NCBI GenBank assembly: GCA_045118335.1
Contig: JBGUXY010000007.1
Coordinates: forward strand, 1 to 25,747
DNA: 25,747 nt
Origin: W1P20-047 sp045118335
GTDB lineage: Bacteria > Actinomycetota > Coriobacteriia > Coriobacteriales > Eggerthellaceae
Direction of reading: 5' to 3'
Numbering within the stretch: position 1 is the stretch's first letter; each line of letters begins with the position of its first letter. Under the pieces are notes generated by a model. That model was not told the origin of the DNA and made no database searches. It was given only the letters and a program-made list of their open reading frames with translations. The position numbers were made by a program, and so were the translations under genes. Positions 22,941 through 25,747 of the stretch are shown in pieces.

Positions 22941-23387
22941 ATGCAAAGTGCGCTCTACACCATCTGGCAAATCGTCTGGGGCTTCCCCCAGACCCTCGTT
23001 GGTGGAATCGTCTATATCGCAACCCGACCAAGAAAGCGGGGATGGTTCAAAGGCGTGCTAGTAAGCACCTGGTCCAAGAGCTCAAGCATCTCACTTGGCA
23101 TGTTCGTGTTCGTTGCGCAGGAAACCGCAAGACACGATAGCCTGTCCAACCCCGAGCGCACCAGCTTGAAACGCCTGATTGCGCATGAGTATGGACACAC
23201 CATACAATCGGCTATCTTGGGGCCCCTGTACCTGTTGGTTGTAGGACTCCCCTCGCTCATATGGGCTAGCAGCAGTCCCTGCCGCATTTATCGGTCGAGG
23301 CGAAACGCTTCTTACTACCGATTCTTTACAGAGCGCAACGCCAATTGGCTCAGCTCCCGCCTCTTCCACCTTGATGTCCCGAAATAG
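22941..23387 (+). CDS. Small membrane protein with HExxH metallopeptidase-like motif
   Basis: A 148-residue protein. Hydrophobic stretches at about 8-28 and 50-61 flank a basic patch (RPRKRGW, 29-35). His82-Glu83-Tyr84-Gly85-His86 (AHEYGHTIQS) has the HExxH form of zinc metallopeptidases. It is followed by a membrane segment (about 92-110) and a conserved-looking RFFTERNANW (127-136). The family is hypothetical as far as I can tell, and the motif alone does not prove protease activity. ATG 22941 has no Shine-Dalgarno, and a TACACT (22929-22934) ends six bases before it, so the mRNA may be leaderless. The stop directly abuts the terminator shared with eno. Confidence 0.75.
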   Translation: MQSALYTIWQIVWGFPQTLVGGIVYIATRPRKRGWFKGVLVSTWSKSSSISLGMFVFVAQETARHDSLSNPERTSLKRLIAHEYGHTIQSAILGPLYLLVVGLPSLIWASSSPCRIYRSRRNASYYRFFTERNANWLSSRLFHLDVPK

Positions 23388-23416
23388 GCAAGGCCCATCG
23401 TGTAGATGGGCCTTGC
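23388..23416. terminator. Bidirectional terminator between the HExxH gene and eno
   Basis: A perfect 12-bp stem, GCAAGGCCCATC/GATGGGCCTTGC with a 5-nt loop, starts at the base after the HExxH-gene stop and lies 20 bp beyond the eno stop. It is GC-rich with only weak T-tracts (TTCGATT on +, CTATTT on -). It serves the two convergent genes. Confidence 0.8.
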
Positions 23417-23435
23417 TTCGATTATGATTCGGTCT

Positions 23436-24728
23436 TTAGCGGTTCACGTTGTAGAACGCTTTCATTCCGGCGTATTCGGAAGCATCTTCCAGCCTGTCCT
23501 CGATGCGCAGGAGCTGGTTGTACTTGGCGATACGGTCGGAACGGCACGGAGCACCGGTCTTTATCTGGCCAGCGTTAGTGGCAACGGCCAGGTCGGCGAT
23601 CGTGGTGTCCTCGGACTCGCCAGAGCGGTGGCTCACCACGCAAGTGTAGCCGGCACGCTGGGCCATCTGCATGGCCTCGAAGGTCTCGGTCAGACTGCCG
23701 ATCTGATTCACCTTGATGAGGATGGAGTTGGCAGCGCCCATCTCGATGCCCTTCTTCAGGCGCTCGGCGTTGGTGACGAACAGGTCGTCGCCAACCAGCT
23801 GGACCTTGTCGCCGATGCGCTGCGTGAGCTTCACCCAGCCGTCCCAGTCCTCTTCGGCCAGGCCGTCTTCGATGGAGATGATGGGGTACTTCTCGACGAG
23901 AGCAGCCCAGTAGTCCACCATTTCCTCGCTCGTGAGTTCGCGTCCTTCGCCCTCGAGCTTGTACACGCCACGCTCGGCGTCGTAGAGTTCGGTGGTGGCG
24001 GGGTCCATGGCCAGCATGAAGTCATCGCCAGGCTTGTAACCGGCAGCCTCGATGGCCTCCATGATGTACTGCAGCGGCTCTTCGTTGGTCTTCAGGTCGG
24101 GTGCGAAACCGCCTTCATCGCCAACACCGGTGGAATGGCCAGAAGCCTTCAGCACGTTCTTCAGCGTGTGGTAGACCTCGCAGCACCAGCGCAAGGCCTC
24201 GGCGAACGTCGGGGCACCAACGGGCATGATCATGAATTCCTGGAAGTCGACGTTGTTGTCAGCATGCACGCCACCGTTGAGGATGTTCATCATGGGCGTG
24301 GGCAGCAGATGGGCGTTCGGACCGCCGACATACTTGTAAAGCGGCAGGGCTGCTTCCTCAGCAGCTGCGCGGGCGGTTGCCAGCGAGACGCCCAGGATGG
24401 CGTTGGCGCCGAAGCGACCCTTGTTGTCAGTGCCGTCGAGAGCGATCATCGCGTCGTCGATGGCACGCTGGTCGTCGGACTCGTAGCCCACGAGCTCGTC
24501 GGCAAGCTCGGTGTTCACATGCTCGACCGCGGTCTGGACGCCCTTGCCCATGTAGCGGTCCTTGTCGCCGTCGCGCAGCTCGACAGCCTCGAACGCGCCA
24601 GTCGACGCGCCGGACGGAACCATCGCACGCCCCATGGCGCCGCTTTCAAGGGTGACTTCCACCTCGACGGTGGGGTTGCCGCGGGAGTCGAGAACTTCGC
24701 GGCCGTACACATCGATAATCATGCTCAT
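23436..24728 (-). CDS. eno: Enolase
   Basis: Glycolytic 2-phosphoglycerate dehydratase (phosphopyruvate hydratase). The 430 residues match the family length and show LDSRGNPTVEVEV at the N-terminus, GASTGAFEAVELRDG, GDEGGFAPD with the catalytic Glu, the metal ligand in SIEDGLAEEDWDGW, the catalytic Lys in LIKVNQIGSLTE (the family signature), and SHRSGESEDTTIADLAV. No substitutions in key residues are visible. ATG 24728 has AAGGAGG at 7-8 bases; a second ATG lies two codons in. It is a single-gene unit with its own promoter. Strong synonymous codon bias makes long open frames appear on the opposite strand. Confidence 0.98.
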   Translation of the reverse strand: MSMIIDVYGREVLDSRGNPTVEVEVTLESGAMGRAMVPSGASTGAFEAVELRDGDKDRYMGKGVQTAVEHVNTELADELVGYESDDQRAIDDAMIALDGTDNKGRFGANAILGVSLATARAAAEEAALPLYKYVGGPNAHLLPTPMMNILNGGVHADNNVDFQEFMIMPVGAPTFAEALRWCCEVYHTLKNVLKASGHSTGVGDEGGFAPDLKTNEEPLQYIMEAIEAAGYKPGDDFMLAMDPATTELYDAERGVYKLEGEGRELTSEEMVDYWAALVEKYPIISIEDGLAEEDWDGWVKLTQRIGDKVQLVGDDLFVTNAERLKKGIEMGAANSILIKVNQIGSLTETFEAMQMAQRAGYTCVVSHRSGESEDTTIADLAVATNAGQIKTGAPCRSDRIAKYNQLLRIEDRLEDASEYAGMKAFYNVNR

Positions 24729-24767
24729 GTGGTGCCTCCTTGGGGCGATTGGTTACTAAGCGTTTCC

Positions 24768-24795
24768 ATGATAGCACTCAGCGCATTTGCTTCAA
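24768..24795 (-). promoter_or_regulatory. Candidate eno promoter
   Basis: TTGAAG (24790-24795) and TATCAT (24768-24773) on the minus strand with a 16-bp spacer, about 45 bp upstream of the eno ATG. The -35 overlaps the stop codon of the upstream membrane-protein gene. Confidence 0.55.
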
Positions 24796-25307
24796 CGACG
24801 CTTCGGCGGAAATCGAAGCATACAGGCCAACGGCTGTTCAGTGTAACCAAGTGTTGCGCAAACAAAAATCGAGGCTACGAACAGCGCAACTGCACGCCGA
24901 GCTCGCAGTCTGAACTGCTTTTTTCGCAGCTGGGTCCAATACAAGTACATCAAATAAAGGTATACGAAGTTGCCGATGAAACCCGCAATTGAAGACCACC
25001 TCAAACTATCCGACGCTATATCGCTGATAAGATTGCCCGCCGCAAATGCGAAACAACCCGGCAGGCCGAAAAAGATTCCGTAAACGGGCATGAGCATGCA
25101 CACCGGTCGAACGTCGGTGAATCCGGGGATGATCGCCAGCGATTTGAACGGGAGTGAGATTACCAGATAAACCGCGAGCAGGATGATGAACAACGTCGCG
25201 TTGCGAACGGAGATCAACCGAATGCGCAGAAGAAGTGCCGAGACAAGATCTGGCATGCGTTTTGCATGGACGTGCCAAATGGACTCGGAAACTGCAGCGT
25301 TGGGCAT
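24792..25307 (-). CDS. Short ECF-S/QueT-like membrane protein, possibly truncated
   Basis: A 171-residue hydrophobic protein. Membrane segments lie at about 37-56, 72-95, 104-124 and 138-152. The stretch PVYGIFFGLPGCFAFAAGNL, followed by a GFIGNF motif, resembles substrate-binding (S) components of energy-coupling factor transporters and related proteins. Such proteins usually have six membrane segments and are longer; here the chain ends after about four with a basic tail (FPPKRR) next to the eno promoter. The gene may be C-terminally truncated. No Shine-Dalgarno is visible before ATG 25307 or before the in-frame ATG 25256, so the start is uncertain. The substrate is unknown and no ECF ATPase is nearby. 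Confidence 0.55.
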   Translation of the reverse strand: MPNAAVSESIWHVHAKRMPDLVSALLLRIRLISVRNATLFIILLAVYLVISLPFKSLAIIPGFTDVRPVCMLMPVYGIFFGLPGCFAFAAGNLISDIASDSLRWSSIAGFIGNFVYLYLMYLYWTQLRKKQFRLRARRAVALFVASIFVCATLGYTEQPLACMLRFPPKRR

Positions 25308-25310
25308 TTC

Positions 25311-25338
25311 GCAAAAACCCGTAGCGCAACCAGCTACG
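25311..25338 (-). terminator. Intrinsic terminator after the helicase gene
   Basis: On the minus strand CGTAGC/GCTACG (6 bp, 7-nt loop, 25320-25338) is followed by GGTTTTTG. The stem includes the helicase stop codon. It separates the helicase from the ECF-S-like gene. Confidence 0.6.
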
Positions 25339-25747
25339 CTTGCTCGAGCTTTGCACGCATCGCAAGACTGCGTGGGGTATCCATGCCGTCGAAATGCACC
25401 TCATAGGCGCTGCGCTCGGAATCGATGCCCACGATCGTGCCCATGCCGAACACGGGATGCTTCACGCGCGACCCCACCTCGAATGCGGGTGCAACCTCGG
25501 CCTGGTCGAGCTGGGCATCGCGAACGTGCATATACGCGCGAGCATCCTTGACGAGGGAATCTTCGAGCGGCGTGACGAAATCGACAAGATCGGGATCGAT
25601 ATCGAGCACGAAACGGCTTGGGTAGCGTGGCATTCCGTCATGGCTCGTGCCGTCAGCGCACGTGAGGAACAACCGCTTCTCGGCACGCGTGATGGCCACG
25701 AATGCGAGGCGACGCTCCTCCTCCATGGCTTCGGTGGTCTTCGTTTT
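25334..25747 (-). CDS. UvrD/PcrA-type helicase, C-terminal end only
   Basis: Superfamily 1 3'-5' DNA helicase, cut by the window edge; the frame stays open to 25747. The visible 137 residues begin KTKTTEAMEEERRLAF and contain helicase motif VI (VAITRAEKRLFLT). A variable linker follows, then a C-terminal SH3/Tudor-like segment (VGSRVKHPVFGMGTIVGID) of the kind found at the end of UvrD and PcrA, where it contacts RNA polymerase. The ATG at 25726 is an internal Met, not the start. UvrD and PcrA cannot be told apart from this part. Transcription ends at the hairpin overlapping the stop. Confidence 0.9.
   Translation of the reverse strand, partial: KTKTTEAMEEERRLAFVAITRAEKRLFLTCADGTSHDGMPRYPSRFVLDIDPDLVDFVTPLEDSLVKDARAYMHVRDAQLDQAEVAPAFEVGSRVKHPVFGMGTIVGIDSERSAYEVHFDGMDTPRSLAMRAKLEQA

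Noticed and set aside
23406..24992. A 528-codon open frame on the plus strand opposite eno
   Set aside because: It is a mirror of the enolase coding sequence. It runs through the terminator and eno promoter, and no domain is visible.

Overview
The window reads as chromosomal DNA of a strictly anaerobic, mid-to-high-GC actinobacterium. The best fit is class Coriobacteriia (Eggerthella/Slackia/Gordonibacter-like). I infer this from the overall protein character, the strong GGAGG-type ribosome binding sites, and a Tat-exported group 1 [NiFe] hydrogenase with its own membrane cytochrome b. It is not a plasmid or phage: most genes are housekeeping or core metabolic, and no integrase, transposase, tRNA, rRNA or CRISPR array is visible.

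Layout. 2-2771 (+): the 3' part of gltX, then one base later a cysteine-rich iron-sulfur protein of unknown role. 2901-6359 (-): mfd. 6609-7268 (+): nth. 7453-12200 (-): a five-gene hydrogenase operon in the order small subunit, large subunit, cytochrome b, small membrane protein, maturation protease. 12657-13502 (+): pheA. 13698-17191 (-): an atypical MutY-like glycosylase, an AAA+-like protein with a degenerate P-loop, and a HAD phosphatase. 17238-21160 (-): two overlapping ABC exporter half-transporters that form an asymmetric pair. 21376-23387 (+): a TatD-family hydrolase, mscL and a small HExxH membrane protein. 23436-25747 (-): eno, a short ECF-S-like membrane protein and the 3' end of a UvrD/PcrA-type helicase.

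How the genes work together. The hydrogenase cluster is the one clear multi-gene system. The small subunit carries a Tat signal and FeS ligands. The large subunit carries the NiFe ligands and a cleavable tail. The cytochrome b would pass electrons to the quinone pool, and the protease would trim the large subunit. The junctions are fused or overlapping (TAATG, TAAATG). Three DNA repair functions (mfd, nth, MutY-like) and a helicase end lie in the same window but in separate transcription units.

The most unusual DNA structure is a pair of long inverted repeats, each at a convergent gene junction. The 7254-7467 element has 38-bp arms (one mismatch) that supply the last codons and stop of both flanking genes, so the endonuclease III and the hydrogenase protease both end in Ala-Met-Ile-Asn. 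The 13521-13676 element is a 58-bp-arm hairpin built partly of tandem 10-bp units. Both look like REP/BIME-type palindromic elements.
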